The notes beneath the pieces are model-generated. The model was not told the DNA's origin. It saw only the letters and a list, made by a program, of their open reading frames with translations, and searched no databases. Positions 1-13,711 of a stretch of DNA of 64,000 nucleotides are shown here, piece by piece (position 1 is the stretch's first letter; each line of letters starts with the position of its first letter). This DNA is from Sarocladium kiliense (taxonomy: Eukaryota > Ascomycota > Sordariomycetes > Hypocreales > Sarocladiaceae): contig JAUZTG010000015.1 in the NCBI GenBank assembly GCA_030734395.1, positions 620,001-684,000 on the forward strand, written 5' to 3'. The position numbers and the translations under genes are program-made.

Positions 1-3000
1 GCCAAACTCAAAGGCTTGTGCTCCTCGGGGAAGCTTTCCCAACCGACGAAGAATTCCGTCAGAAAATCTGCCGTCAATTGAGGCTCCGTTCTTGCCAGCT
101 CCCTGCTGATGTCGACGACAAATCGTGAAGCGTCAGCTGGAACAAAGAGGTCTCTCGTGCAAGCGAGTCTCGTGGCCGAATCAAACTTGAAGGCGCGGCA
201 AAGTGCACCAAGGAGATTGTAAGACGATAATCTGAGTGAGTGGTCGCCACTGGAGAGATTCGTGAGAGCCAAGTTGAGCAGAGTGCCAGGCACGTCTTGG
301 GGGCGTATCAGGCGCTCCAGAGGTTTTTGAGCCCGAATATCCTTTCCATATTTCGCTTTGGCTCCCCGAATGCTCTGTAGAACGTCAGACTTCTTGGGAC
401 TCGTGAAGTACATGATCATCTTTCCACTGTCTGCACGAAGCCCGAAAGCCGAGTCGTCTTCAGTCTGGATTGATGTGGCGGCTTCATCAACATCACCCAA
501 TCGGAAGATATCATTGACCGTGGTGTTCAAGCGGAAACCGGCAAAGACTTCCTGCTTCTTGGTAGTTGTTACTTGGACGAATTGACTGCCGACCTTAATG
601 ACTACTTCGATCTTGCCTTTGGACTTGGACAGCCGAGTGATAGGCTGAAAAACGTAGCGTGTATCCGTGACAACACTGATAGTCTCCTTGGGCAGGTGGA
701 GTTGGCTCAAGTGGAAGTGTGTCTGCAAGTCTTGTAGACTGCCAATGAGATGGTACTCCACATTATTCGGGTGGAAGACACTGTCGTCGTTGCGAGTGCA
801 TACTCTCAGCAGGCGGCGGAAGCATCTCTTGAAAGCATTGTTCATGTTGTAGACGTAGATCCTTGAAAGGTTCCGGGCAAGCTCAGCGGGTGCAAGAAGC
901 TCAAGCATCTTGAAGAGTTCGTCTTGAGGTTCGTTGCGTCCATTGTAGCAGGTCGCATCGATGAACAGACCAAAAGGTTTCTGCCAGAGCCTGCTGGCAA
1001 TCTTGAGATAGCAGAACAACAGTGTCTCGTAGTCGATGCTCTCAGACTCGATGTGTCTAAGGATGATACAGATGATTGAGTAGCCGTCCTTGCTTTCACC
1101 TCCATCGTAAACGGCACGGGAGGTCAACACAGATTCCGAGCTTCGAAACGCGTTCGTCAACATGAAGTTTTGGAATCGCGCGTACAGTGGAGGGCTGTTG
1201 GCAGAGATCTGAGGGCGATTCCAGGACACCGCGAGTGGCGGGGGGCCGAGATTGGCAATGAGGTTACGCAGAGGTTCCAATGTGGGAGACCTGCCACGGG
1301 CAAGCTCGATAGGCGACCGAACAAAGTCTCTCCGCTCTCTTGACACAAGAGTCTGACGAACGTGGTCCCAATGATCATAGAGGAATCTGTGCAGTGCGAC
1401 GCATGAGCCGAAGTCGAAGACATCTGCACTTGTGCGCGTTTCCATGCTCTCCGGGGGAACGCAAATCTCGCGTAAGAAGGTCGTGACACGGTAGATGTTC
1501 TGTGTTAAGAAGTGATTGAGTGGAAACATGTACGGCTCCTTCGCACCAAACAAGACGTTGTTCGCGAGGTTTTGGATGACCTTGGCAATCAGGAGGAGTC
1601 CTCTCCGCATCTCCTTGGACGGTGTACTTGAGACCAAGCCCTCTACCTCCGGGGCAACGATAGCAGGACAAAAGAATCGCAAGAACACGAATGCTCCAAC
1701 AGCTGTGTACTTCGCGTCAGGGAACCGAGGTTGCACAGCCTCCGAGATGATGTTGCAAATTTTGCGAAAGGCTGGGGGTATGCTGGATGAGGAAGCGCAA
1801 ATGTCATCGATGAAAACTTTGGCAACAATACGAAGTTGCAGAGCATTTTTCTGAAGCTCATCGGCCGTGCTGACACGCGCAGGGTCTAGTTCCAGGTCGA
1901 GGTCTTGAGACGTCAACATGAGTCTTTCCAACACCTTTTGCAATGTGCCCTTGAGGTAGGCTGAGCCCTTCCACTTGGCGTACACGGAAAGCATCTTGGT
2001 TGCTACGCATGTGCGGCGCAGAATCTCAGCTTCATTCTCAGTCTGGTTGATCTCCTGCTTGATGAGCATATCGAGAAGATCAAAAGTCATGCCTCTCTGC
2101 TCAAAGACAGTAAGCAAGCAAACAGTGAGCTCCTCGACCTCATTACTCGGGCATATTGCAGCCATGGCGGCTGAAAGTGACAGGTCGCGTGTTAATAGAT
2201 CCAGGAGCTCTTCGTACTTTTCGCTGACAGCTGAATCCGTGAGGTTGCTGAATTCGGTTCCTTGGACAAGAATATTGTATAGAACCTTGACGAAGGCTGT
2301 CCTGATTTCCACATTTTCGTGATAGCCAATATTAAGCGAATGCTTCAAGCCAACGTCGATATTTGCACTGAGCAGGTTTGACAGAATCGTGATGGCCAAT
2401 TCGGAATTCGAGACCGCATCTTCCCGGTTGCCAGTACCGTGCGAGGCTTCTGAGCGTGCTGTATCAGCCGTCTCATGGTTAAGCAGCGACAGAAAACGGT
2501 TGAAGTAAGTGTGGAACATTTGAGACTTCATCTCGCTCATACCCGCATCTGTTTGAGTTTCCGAAGGCTGCAAAGGGAGGCGGAATGTGACATCCGCCAA
2601 TGCTTTCAGACATGCGCGATCAAGGTCTTTGCGGTATCGGCTCAGGTCATCCTGACGGTTGTTCGTTTGCACCTGGTCAGGATAAGGTGATCGAGGTCTT
2701 GTGATCCATCCAAAGATATACTCGAGAAGCTGATTACGGATATGAACATCATCTCGCAAATTCAAATGCTCCTTTCGTTTTGTGACAATCTCGCAAAGGT
2801 GGCAAACTCGAATCTTGACACGCAAAGTGTCTGCTGTGTCGGGAATTCCATCAAGAAACTTGGCGAAGTTCAGTGTCACGGCGCCCAGATGGACAGATGA
2901 TGCAGCGCCGAGCTCAGCTGGACTCTGGAGCTTCTCAACCAAGGATCTCAAAAGGGAAGCGGACTGCTCAGCAAACATCACCTCGCTATCTTGGCCGCTG

Positions 3001-5780
3001 TCGGTAGGTGCCAGAGCGCCTGCGAAGAGTACCTCGAGGGCTGATTCTAGCGCACGGAACAAAGGTTGATACAATGGCGACGCCACATCACTCGAGAGAA
3101 CATCCCTCATAGCTTCTCGAACGCGAATATTAGCACAACCGAGAAGCTGTGTGCTCAGTCGGAGGTATCTGGTGAGAGGTGGCTCCTCATAGTGCTCAGA
3201 GGGAAGCCTGTCAATCCATCGTAGGCCCCCGAGAGCTGGCTCCTCGAGTATGATGGCTTGGTCTGCGACACAAATGCCTCCGAGCGAGGCGAGGAAGCCA
3301 GAGTAATTCCTCCATTCGGAGAGCATCTTGTCATCGACGGATTCCATCGCTGTCGAGGACACGTCTTTTGAGAGATGCATCCAACGATCAAATGCAGACT
3401 CCCAAGCATTGAGAATAGCAGTCGTGGGATATTGCATCCGCCGCAGCAGTGTACGTATCCTCTTTTGGAAAGCGACCAAACCTGTGAATCGGAAGCCTGG
3501 AGATGCGATTTCGCGGAAGGTATCACCATTGCGAAGGACTGAAGCGGATGACTTGGCAGACTCGACGTGCTTGTTGACGATGGCGCATTCTTGCAAGAAA
3601 ATGCCGATACAGGAGGTGACGAGGCGGCATGTGTCTACATTTGCAGAGCAGAGTGAAACAAGAAGCATTGTCTCGAGTCGCGATGACGCTGTCACGACCT
3701 CCGGTACGTCAGTAGGGATCTCGGAAAGTTCGGGTACGTGCTTCAACAGAAGTAAGCGAGCTTTGAGGTAGTCGTGGAGATCAGCAAGTTCTGCTTCTTG
3801 ACGGTGGGCGGCGACGCGTTCGCACAGGCCCAGGAGAACCTTTGAGCTGCGTGCCCAGATGTCCTTTCGCAAGGCAGGAGAATCCAGCACAAAATCCTCT
3901 CCCGTATCGATACCATTACTTGTGTTGCTCTTGAAGAGACGATCCGCAACCCGCGTGGCCAAGTGCCTGACTGTCGGGTTCGGAGATAATACGCAGAGAA
4001 GGAAGGGTCCAACCATGGAGTCTTCAGGCGGGTCTTGACGCAATCTCTCAGGAGATGCTTCCAAGAACTGCAGCATGCTACAGACCAGACTTTCCGACTT
4101 GCCGCCAGGTGCTTCCTGGACGTCGAATGGCTCGGCGCATGCCGCCTGTATCTTGTCAATAGTGCTCCCCGGACGAGCTGTGGGGAAACTTACCTTAAGT
4201 TGCTTGCGCATAAATGGTAGCGTAATTTCGAATAGCTCTTTGCATCTCCATGAGTAAGGTTGTCTCGCGAAGTAAGCGCAGCCACGAACTGCAGCCACCT
4301 TGAAGCTGTTTGGAGCTGTTGGAGCTATGCAGCCCTCAACAAGTGTGCTGACAGTGGCATCTAGATGCAGATGTGCCAAACTGACAAAAGCAGCCGTCAT
4401 CATGTCACCCTCGAAAGGTGAGGTTTCTAGAGCTGTGGATGAGCGACGGAACATGGCATCCCGGACCTCGTCTTGGACATCCATAGCGTAGCTGACAAGA
4501 GCTGAATCACTTTCGATGTCGAAGTGGCGCGCAGCACGCAATAAAGAGACAAGGGACCAGGCAGCCTGCTCGTTGCCGTTGCGTAAAGCCTTCCGGAGGG
4601 CATCGAGGAGGGCTATCTTCTTCATCATGCTTCCGCTCTTGGCCTCTTTGAGATTGCTAGCAACTTCAAAAACATCAGGAAGCAGGAATAGTAGAGACGA
4701 CTGCAGTGGGAATAGCAAAGACCTCCTCCTCGTGTTGTCGGTGACTGTCTGTGTCATATCGAATAGAGTGTCGGCGCCACCATCGAGCCGCTTCTGGAAC
4801 TGATGGAGCTGGACAAATTCGTGAGGATGGCGGTCGATCCATCGGTGTATAAGAAGAGGTGTGACTATGGAGATGACATTCTGATAAGATCTCCTAAAGT
4901 GGAGATAGCTCGAGCAGATCTCCTGAATCACCAGGCTCAGCTTTGTGCCATCCACCCAGAAGGAGCTCAACAGGCGAAGGGTCGAGAGCGCTTGGCGATC
5001 GGCTTCCTGTAGAGCCCTAGCAGCTTCCGAGCCTATAGATGGAGCAGCATTTGTACGGATGCCGTGAAAGATATTCCGAAGGTAGTCAAACGAGGGTGTC
5101 CAACTGGATGCGGTAACGTACTCGACCACTGTCTTGATGTGATGGTCGATCTCAGTGCTCCGGTTACTACCGTTGTCTTCTACGGTTGGCGATTCTCCTG
5201 TATGCTGTGACTGCCAGTCTCCCGGGGGAGTAGGAGCTCTGGATTGGTACTCTTGAGGCTCATCAAGGAGCGTATTACTCGGGATGTGGAAAGCTTCGGG
5301 AAGAGGCTCGAAGAGGTTTCTCAGGGCGTCAAGTGTCCGGCCCACGAGAGGGGCATCGAGCGACCGAAGAGGTTTTGGGTCTTCATCGTCGCCAGAGCTT
5401 CCGGTCCAGCTCGCAGAACAGCAGTCGGCAGTCAAGGAGAGCACGTAGAGCTCGGATAGGAGGACGTGTGGGGGGTGGTTTGTGACATCGCTGAAGGGGC
5501 GGGCGAGGCCCTCGAGTAAAGAGACGAGAGCATCGAGAACGATTTCAATGGATGTTATGCTGAGTTGAACAAGAGTGGCGCGTGTTGCATGGAGAATATC
5601 GTCTTGCGCCAGCGCTGGGCCACCGGTACCTGTTCGATGTGGTAGCTACAATGAGGCAAAGGTCAGCACAGCAAACTACAGAACATGCGCCATGTGGGAG
5701 AATTGGCTTGAAGGGAAGGGACCTACCCGCGTGGCCAGCCTGTCGACGAGGGAGCCGACCAGGCCAGCGTCTCCTGCCAT
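1..5780 (-). CDS. Ras GTPase-activating protein, neurofibromin/Ira type (3' end missing)
   Basis: Stimulates GTP hydrolysis by Ras and so dampens Ras/cAMP signalling. Exon 1 is 5780-5727 (18 codons), an 81-bp intron follows (5726-5646, in-frame TAG inside), then one frame stays open from 5645 to the window edge, giving at least 1899 residues. The RasGAP domain lies around residues 1130-1420. It shows the family block FLRFFCPAIVAP (about 1685-1650), equivalent to FLRFINPAIV of NF1. A candidate arginine finger sits in ILRRTCVATK (codon 2018-2016, residue about 1228), 113 residues before the FLR arginine, much as in NF1. Further down are segments typical of fungal Ira proteins, such as FFVGWESFPEEHKPLSL at the edge. 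The long helical N-terminal half (LLFLLPDVFEVASNLKEAKS, RHFDIESDSALVSYAMD) also matches the fungal family. The C-terminal part lies outside the window. Confidence 0.92.
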
Positions 5781-6601
5781 GGTCACGGCATGAACTTGAG
5801 TTTGTAGGAGGAGAAAGAGAGGCGAGGTGTGCCGTGTCGCATCGCGAGATTTGGTGGTGGTGATACCTTACCTTGCTGGGGAAGCCCCGCGCGGGATGCA
5901 GGGTCAGGAACAGACACAACCCCGTAGCACCCACCCTGTACAGTGGGAGCTGGTACCCACACCATGAGACGTGTTCGCGTGCAATTCATTAAATTACAAG
6001 AGATTGACTGGTTGATCATCATGGAAACATGTTGCAAAAGTGCATCCAGGCCCAATTGGCCTTGCCGCGTTTTGCCGCGTAGACTGAGATAGCTTCTGGA
6101 ACACCGTCGAGGTCCAAAACCGAAGCTAACTGGCGTTATCTGTTTCATACCCGTCGGATGGGTGACGTTAGGAGCCTCGGGCCGTTTAAGCTCGATCCGT
6201 CTTTGCCGCACCGCCGCACGCACAAAAGCTTTATGAAAGCAGACTAGCATCGCAAGCAAACAATTGGATTGTCTCCAATGCTAACTACCGTTGGCACCTC
6301 CCCTCCGCCGAGTCTCTACCGACAGTGTATGGAGAACTCCTCTGGCAAATTGCGAATGACAGAACTATAACCCAAACATCGACCCATAATGAGCATATCA
6401 TGATTCCATTGCAGCCACATTGCGTCAGACAGGACCCTTACTCACTTCTTTCAGACCACCACAAACTCGTGAAGCTAATGTACTTTTTCATATTCATTCC
6501 CCACTCGCAGCCGCGTCTCGGATTGAAAGACCTCGGTTCGAAAATATACAAACAGGATGGCGCATTGCATCAACAAATTATCGCTCTGAGCGCAACTTCA
6601 A
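5781..6601. other. Intergenic: RasGAP promoter and Rat1 3' region
   Basis: Gene-free stretch between two minus-strand genes. A minus-strand open frame (6259-5783) overlaps it but resembles no family I know and spans the expected RasGAP promoter and 5' leader. No tRNA or repeat was recognised. Confidence 0.5.
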
Positions 6602-9600
6602 CTATCGGTATTCACGTCTGTCACGACCATAGTTGTCCCGTCGGCCTGGCGGCGGCCCGTAGTCCCTCCCAGGTGGTGGCCGGGGAGGACCATTCCAATT
6701 GCCACCCTGGTATCCTTGGTGTCCTCCTCCATAATTATCATGAGGACGGCCACCACCGTGATACGCTGGCGGTGGAGGGGGCACCCCCATGCCAAATCCA
6801 GGTGCTCCTGGAGGTGGAGGTGCGCCATACCCAAAGCCAGCCGCGCCAGGAGGAGGAACCCAGCCCGGTGGCGGTCCATGCTGGATCGGGGGAGGGCCCT
6901 GGTTGTAGCCGTTGTAAGAACCTCGTCCTCCGCCCCCGTTGTACGAGCCCCGGCCACCTCCGTACCCACCTCGTCCGCCACGGGAATCTGGACCATAGTT
7001 GATCGGCTGATGGCGGCCCACGTTGTCATACCGCCCAAGCGGTGCTCCTCCGTGGCTTCTGCCACCTCGATTTGACTTGCCACGAATGATCTCGATATCA
7101 CTCCTATTCAAGGCCGGCGGTGGCGGTTGCGCACCGCGAAGCAGCATAGACTTGTGGGTATGGTTCGTTGCTGGCATATCAAAGTACACCCTAAGAATGT
7201 TAGCGCCTGCGATGACAACATCGGAAGATCATAGAGTACTTACTTGATGGATCGGTCGTTGTCTAGATCCGGCATTTCTCGTCGTTCCATGGGATACTTC
7301 AGTTCGCCATGAGGGATGTAATCATCCGGTTTTTCAACTTGGCCAGCTAAACCACCGCTGGTCTTGGGGTTGAGCTTGAACTTCGGCGCACCCTGCTTCT
7401 TGGAGTAGAAATTGGTAAGAACCTCATCGTACAAGCCCTCGAATGCATCCGAAAAAATGAGAACATCTCGGCCAACAGAATTTCGGCTCTTATCCTCAGG
7501 ACTGAGAAGATGATAACGGCTCCGAACGGCAGAGAGTAGGCGCTGCATGTCGATGAACGGCAGCAGGGCTACACCTTGCCACGCAAACTTCTTGCCGTTC
7601 AAGTCGACCTCGAAATCCTCTGGATAGAAATCTATGATCTCGCTATCCTCGTTGAGCATCAAGTCGTGGAAAACTTCGGGAATGGCATGGCGAGATGCGG
7701 CAGGAAGAACACTCATCAGCTGCTCGAAAGGTAGTGACGTGCGCCCTTTGCTGAAGTTGATCTCCATCTTGTCAAGATCTTTGAAATCGGCCGCAAAAGG
7801 AGCATAGTGATATGGGTAATACCATTCCCAAGAAGGGCAGCCTTGGAAGTAATACTGCAGGACCCATGCCAGTCCCTCCACATAAGCTCTCGCGACACCA
7901 TGGCGGAACTCAATATCATCGGGGTCCTTGCCAAACTTTTGCTGGTAGTAGCGGTCCTGATAGCCGCTCTCCCACAATCTGACATTGTCAACAGGCGCTT
8001 CAGCCTCAGCTGGAGTCTGAGTGCCAGTAGGAGGTGTCTGGGTAGCTGGGGTGTCTGCAGCAGAGGAATCTTCGATTTCTGACGCCTTTCGTTTGCCGAG
8101 CGATGATGGTGAGGTCTCGTGCTCGTTGGCAGGTTGCGTCGCCTCGGCCTTTCCGGCTCGTAGCCTCTCCTTGAGCACGCTTGCTGCACTCTTGTTGGCA
8201 ACGCTGGCACCGTCCGTAGTGCCTCGATTGACAACCATGTCATGAGTCAATGCCTTGGGTGGTGGTGGCGGAGCAGTGATGGGGAAGATGGGTCCTCCAT
8301 TCGCAGGGTTCATATGGCCATTGATCTTCGGTCCGCGATGACCGCCCTCAGGACCCTCATTCTGAAGTCTCCGTCTCTTGTTGTTTGCCTCGCGGCGATC
8401 CTCCTGCTCCTTTCTTCTCCTGAAAATAGCATCTTCCTGTTTCGCTAAGCCTTCGAGGATGCGCTGGGCTCGGGCCAGATCGATGTGACCATCCTTAGTG
8501 ACGTAGCCACCCATTGTTGGGAGATTGTCCCTCCAGATCGTCATCAGCGTATCGATACCATGTTCGCGGATCTCGAGCGCTGGGAGATGTGGTAGAAAAT
8601 CGTTTCCAACGAAGCAACATATAAAGATCCAGTCGTCAATTGCTCTTTCAAGATCGAAGCGGAAAGGAAGCCCAGAGACCGACAATTCAACGGCCAAGTA
8701 TTCCCGCAGAACTGCAACGTGGAGCCAGATGAATGGTTTTTGAACAACGCCGCTATCCTTTTCATCGAATTCGCCATCTTTCTCCTTCGCCTCGCCTCGG
8801 CAATTGCGAGCATCATGGCCCTTTTGGCCACAGATCTTGCACATGCTCGCCTTCCCCTGCTGGAAGAAAACGTCCTCACGCAAAACACGGAAGTGCGGCT
8901 CATGGGTTGCGAGACCAAGCATGATCAGATCGGCATCGAGACCATAAATGACGTGCCGAGTGTTGGGGTCATGGTCCGGTGAAGCGCGCTGAGAGCGGAC
9001 GAAATCCATGATCTTGTGCTCTCCTTCTCCAGGTACCGTAGCATCCGAGATGATAACTTTGAGCTTCGCCCAGCCGGGATCGGTGTTGAGCTTGTACTGA
9101 CACCAGTATCGCAAGCTCATCGCAAGGATATCCATGAAAGGTGTGCCAGGTGTGATGGAGTTGCTGTCGAACGCCTTCTTCGCGGCCTCCTCGTCGTTCC
9201 GTTCGGGTGCCGCCCCACCATTCTGCTGCTTCAACAGCTTGATAAGCTCCTGCTTGTCGTTCTCCTTCTCTTTGGCTTCTTGTGCCGAGCGGAAGCGACG
9301 CGATCGCTGTTGGTTCATCTTGGCTCGGGGGGCGACGCCGTCTGTGTTGTGTTAGCAGGAAATCCAGCAATGCGGCAGAGAATAACATACCAACGGCGAT
9401 CATGAGAATCTTGCGTGGACGGACCATGTTCACGACTCGGTCTGTGTACCTGAAGATCTCGTGCATCATCTCCTCCTCGTCCTTCGGCGCTGGTCGATCC
9501 TCGGGGTGGGAGCAAGGGTGCACGATGCCGTTCATGTCGAGATAGAGGTTATCAAATTCTTCGCCGTTTGGATTTTTCTGAGTCGTATCGACGGGAATCG

Positions 9601-9700
9601 TTGTGCCATCGTCCATCTTGACAGGCTGATCCTCGATCACTGGCGAGATGATCTTCGGATACCTATTTGACAGCCATCGGAAAGCGGCGGGGATACCCAT
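6602..9700 (-). CDS. RAT1: 5'-3' exoribonuclease 2, Rat1/Xrn2
   Basis: Nuclear processive 5'-3' exonuclease that degrades the downstream RNA after polyadenylation cleavage (torpedo termination) and trims rRNA and snoRNA precursors. Exons 9700-9391, 9341-7244 and 7190-6602, with introns of 49 and 53 bp, give 998 residues, normal for fungal Rat1. The start MGIPAAFRWLSNRYPKII is the XRN N-terminus. Acidic catalytic motifs include LDMNGIVHPC (residue about 55), SDATVPGEGEHKIMDF (about 201) and YGLDADLIMLGL (about 236). A CCHC knuckle, CKICGQKGHDARNC, lies at residues 271-284, as in Xrn2/Rat1 but not Xrn1. The segment VYFDMPATNHTHKS across the last junction is also typical. The C-terminus is a Gly/Arg/Pro-rich low-complexity tail. 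It is divergent from USO1, sharing a 711-bp promoter region. Confidence 0.97.
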
Positions 9701-10411
9701 GATTACGGTGTCAAATCAAAGACCGTGCTGAAAACGCGTTCTCAGGTATTCTGCTGCTGGCTGAGTGTATTTATTGACACCACGGCGCGGCGTATTGGAA
9801 AAGCTGATTCCGCCCGATACTGCTGCATCGGTGGTGACAGTATGCGCCGGGGTCGAACAGGAGTGCTTCGTCGATTATTTGGTCTGCACTGCGCTCGGGA
9901 AGACAGTGATACGGAGAATGACCAGCGTTATGAAGGCGAGGGCGCGATGAAGGCGACAGGTGAAGACAAAGAGTCTGAGAAAACTGCAGCCCTTTGGGTT
10001 TAACGATGTTGGAAACCTCGATGGTAGAGCATGGGTGCCGGGGCGCGAGCCATAGGCAGCCGCTGGTAAAATCTCAATGCGGCGCGTTAGCGCGCCACGG
10101 ACCCTGAGGTAACTCCAGTTGACGCCACACCTGGAGGTACTTATGCAGCAAAGCGATATGCACATGCGCGTCAACCAGGGCAGCATTCCGAAGCATGAGC
10201 TCCCTCATGACGGAGCTGCTGTTAGGGGTCCAAGTACACAAAAAGTACAGATCACCCATCACCAGGCCACCTCCAACCACCGAGCCTCCGCGCGGCGCAT
10301 AATCGAAGACTTGATGCATGCGTAGAGCCAGCTAGGGGCGTCACGCTCTCAGAACTGAAAAACTATCTCGGCCAAATGCCATTGCCCAATGGCCTGGCTT
10401 AATTCGACACC
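9701..10411. other. Divergent promoter region RAT1 / USO1
   Basis: Head-to-head intergenic stretch holding both promoters and 5' leaders. Short open frames on both strands are not family-like. No clear TATA box was identified. Confidence 0.5.
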
Positions 10412-13400
10412 ATGTTCTCGATCTCGACCGCGCCAGCCAAGCAGTCCGTGGGCGAGACCATCACGACCTTGAGTGGCCGCCTCAGCTCAGCAACACTTCT
10501 GGAGGATAGACGCGCAGCAATCCTCGGTCTCAGAAGCTTTGCCAAAGACTTTCCAGCATCTGTCGCCTCTGGTGCGCTCAGATCTTTGATCGGGAGCCTC
10601 TCCAAGGATGGCGAGGACGTGGACACTGTCAAGGTCGTCTTGGAGACGCTCCTGACCCTCTTCAGCCCGAACGAAGAGAGTCCCGAGGCTTCTGACGAGA
10701 TCGCACTGTGGCTTGCCGACGAATTCACCCAACGACAAGAGAACATAACTCTTCTCCTAGACTTCCTCGAAACGAACGACTTCTACTCTCGACTGTATTC
10801 CCTGCAGCTACTCGGCGCAATCCTGTCCGCACGAACTGAACGAACCGAAGAGTGCATTTTCACAGCACCGCTTGGCATATCTCGACTGGTTGCTGTCCTT
10901 GACGATCCGCGTGAGGCTGTCCGAAACGAGGGCATCACTCTGCTCACATACTTGACCCCCTCGTCGGTGGATATTCAGAAACTTGTCGCATTCGAGAACG
11001 CCTTCGAGAAATTGTTCAGTATTATCGCAGACGACGGGTCGTTGGCCGAAGGAGGACGCACTGTTGAGGACTGTTTGATCTTGCTCGCCAATCTCCTCAG
11101 GCGCAATGCCTCCAATCAGTCACTATTTCGAGAATCCGGCTGCGTTAGCAAACTTGCCAACCTGCTGAGCGGCCTGCTGCGAGGGCAGTCTGAATCCGCT
11201 GCCGAGGTGGCAGGCTGGGCTGAGACCCAAAAGAATCGCAATATCTATGCATTCCTGGCTGTTGTAAGACTCTTTCTTGGCCGGCGGTTCAACGGAACCG
11301 CGCAGAATCAGACAGCGTTCTGGAAGCATGGCCTATCGTTCCACGTGTTGCAGCTTGCGTTCAATCATGACGCACAAACCCAAATTAGGGCAGAAGTATG
11401 TGTTACCTATGCACTTGGCCGACTACGAGCCACGAGTACTAAAATGATGTCCTAGGCTCTAATGACATGCGCTGACATGATTCGTGGGAATGCAAGCATT
11501 CAGGAAAGCTTTGCGCAACTGATGGTCACATCACCGTTGCATGTCCCGGATGAAGCAAAAGATCAGGCGAACGGCCTGGCGCAAGTCTATGTCATCGACG
11601 GTCTGCTTGATCTCACACTGAACCTTTCAGACCTCGCTGCATTCGACGTACGCTTTGCGGCCTGCGAGTGTTTACAGGCATATTTTGCGAACCACGCAGA
11701 CGTGCGGCTTCATTTCCTTGGGAGGGCAATAGAGGGCTATCAGTCCCATCACGATGATTCCTCGAATGTTTTAAGTGTGCTACTCAGGTCCGATTCCACG
11801 CTTAAGGTCATCGACCCCTATCGAACGTGGTTCGCAGCTGTCATCACCTTCCATCTTCTGCACGATAACCCAACTGCCAAAGCCAAAGCTCTGGGCGTAA
11901 CTGAGGGTGATACCGAGAACGGCGAAGAGGTCGTAACTGTTGTGCAGACAATTGCAGCTCACTTCCTTTCCGGAGTGCGACGGGACGATGACGTCCGTAT
12001 CTTAATTGCGAACCTGATGCTTCTCTGCGGTTGGTTGTTCGAAGACCTAGACGCTGTCAACGACTTCTTGACCGAAGGAAGCAATATACAGAGCTTAGTG
12101 CAGATCGTCACCCAGTCGAATGTTGCTGGTGGAGAGCTGGTTCAAGGGCTCTGTGCTCTGCTGCTAGGTATTGCCTATGAGTTCTCGACCAAGGACTCGC
12201 CGATCCCAAGAGCTACGCTTCACTCAATTTTGACATCTCGTGTGGAAAAGGAGAAGTATGCAGACCGTCTAGCAAAGCTTCGGTCACACCCTCTCCTTCG
12301 CGACTTCGAGGTGACGCCGCAGAGATTGGACAGCTCTCCACCAGGGGAGCTGCCCGAGGTTTTCCTTGATGCGACATTTGTTGAGTTTCTGAAGGACAAC
12401 TATAGCCGCATCAGCCGCGCCTTGGACAGAGAACCTGGTCTGGAAATATCTGTTGTGACAAATGGCGTACAGAAAGGCATTTCACGAGAGCTTGTGGACT
12501 CTCTACGATGCCAGGTCGAAGAGAAGGAGAAAGCTCTACAAGAAGCACAAGCCTCTCTTGCCACCCTTGAAGGGAAGCTTGGCCAAGAACAGGCTGATCA
12601 TCGTCGTTCGAAGGACAACGCTGCCGCCGAAGTGAGCTCGGCGCAGAGCGCCGCTGACAACCTCCAAAGGGCCCATGAAGCCGAGCTCCGGTAAGCTCAA
12701 TCATCTTTACTAGGAAATAAATTGTGTACTAACTTGTGTAGCAAATTGCAAAGCCAACTGAGCGCGAAGGATGTCGAACATCAAAAAGCGATTGCCCGCA
12801 ACCAGTCCCAGCTCTCGACAAAGGACAACGATCATCAGAAAGAAATCGCCAAGCTGAAGTCCCAATTCTCAACCAAAGAGAACGAAACCCAGAAAGAGAT
12901 CGCCCGACTAAAGACCCAGTTCTCTGCGAAGGAGAGTGATCACCAGAAGGAGGTTGCCCGCCTGAAGTCCGAATTTTCAGCTAAGGTGGGAGAGCACGAA
13001 AAGCAACTCGCTCAAGCCAGGAAGACTGTGGAACAAGAGGCGGAGAGAGTACAGAGACGCTCCCAAGCTGAAACAGCGGACCTCAAAGCGACCATCAGCA
13101 GACTTGAGGTCGATCTGATGAAGGTAAGCAACAAAGCAGTCGATGTTTCACGAACTTTGATTAGTTGACTCGACGTAGGCAAACAAGGCAAAGACTCAAG
13201 AGCTACAAGCACTGAAAGATGAGCATGCTGCAGCATTGGCCAACGAAAAGAAGAGGGCCGACGAAGCAGAGAAGAAGATTAAGACGAACGACAACAAGCT
13301 TAAGGAGGCTGAGAAGAAGGCCAAGGATCATGCAACAGAGCTCGAGAAGGCCCAGGCCAAGACCGACGAGATGCGAACCAAAGCGGCTGAGGTATGTCGG

Positions 13401-13711
13401 CATTTCGCCATTGGAGCAACAGTTTCCAGACAAGAGGATCGAGCTAATCCGTAATAGACGGCATCTGCCCTTGCTGCGGCCAAGAAGGCCAAGGATTCGA
13501 CTCAGTCTGAACTCGATGATCTACTGTTGGTGTTCACCGAATTGGAGGAGAAGGTCGCAAAGTACAAGGTGAGCAAACTCGGCGTATCCGTGGTGAGAAA
13601 CGATGCTAACGGCTACTACAGAAACGCCTCGCCGAGCTTGGGGAGACAGTATCTGATGCTGAGGATGACGACGATGGTGAAGAAAGTGGCAGTGACGATG
13701 ATGTTGATTAG
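10412..13711 (+). CDS. USO1: Vesicle tethering protein Uso1/p115
   Basis: Long coiled-coil tether that captures COPII vesicles at the cis-Golgi. Six exons: 10412-11395, 11456-12690, 12742-13123, 13179-13391, 13458-13568 and 13622-13711, totalling 1004 residues; every junction keeps frame. The N-terminal ~680 residues are the armadillo-like globular head, with DDPREAVRNEGITLLTYLT, LLANLLRRNASNQSLFRESG and ALMTCADMIRGNASIQESF typical of the p115 head. From about residue 690 the protein is a predicted coiled coil. Residues 744-833 hold five near-perfect 18-residue repeats. The C-terminus is an acidic tail rich in Asp and Glu (EDDDDGEESGSDDDVD), a hallmark of p115/Uso1. At about 1000 residues it is somewhat shorter than yeast Uso1, as is usual in moulds. 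Confidence 0.93.
12752..13021 (+). repeat. Five 54-bp units coding 18-residue coiled-coil repeats in Uso1
   Basis: Consecutive units begin at 12752, 12806, 12860, 12914 and 12968. Each codes a variant of S-Q-[LF]-S-[TA]-K-x-x-x-x-Q-K-E-[IV]-A-[RK]-L-K. The period of 18 equals 7+11, a heptad plus a hendecad, rather than a pure heptad. Confidence 0.9.

Noticed and set aside
5783..6259. 158-codon minus-strand open frame before the RasGAP gene
   Set aside because: No family pattern, lies over the expected promoter and first codons of RasGAP, and has no splice logic connecting it to it.
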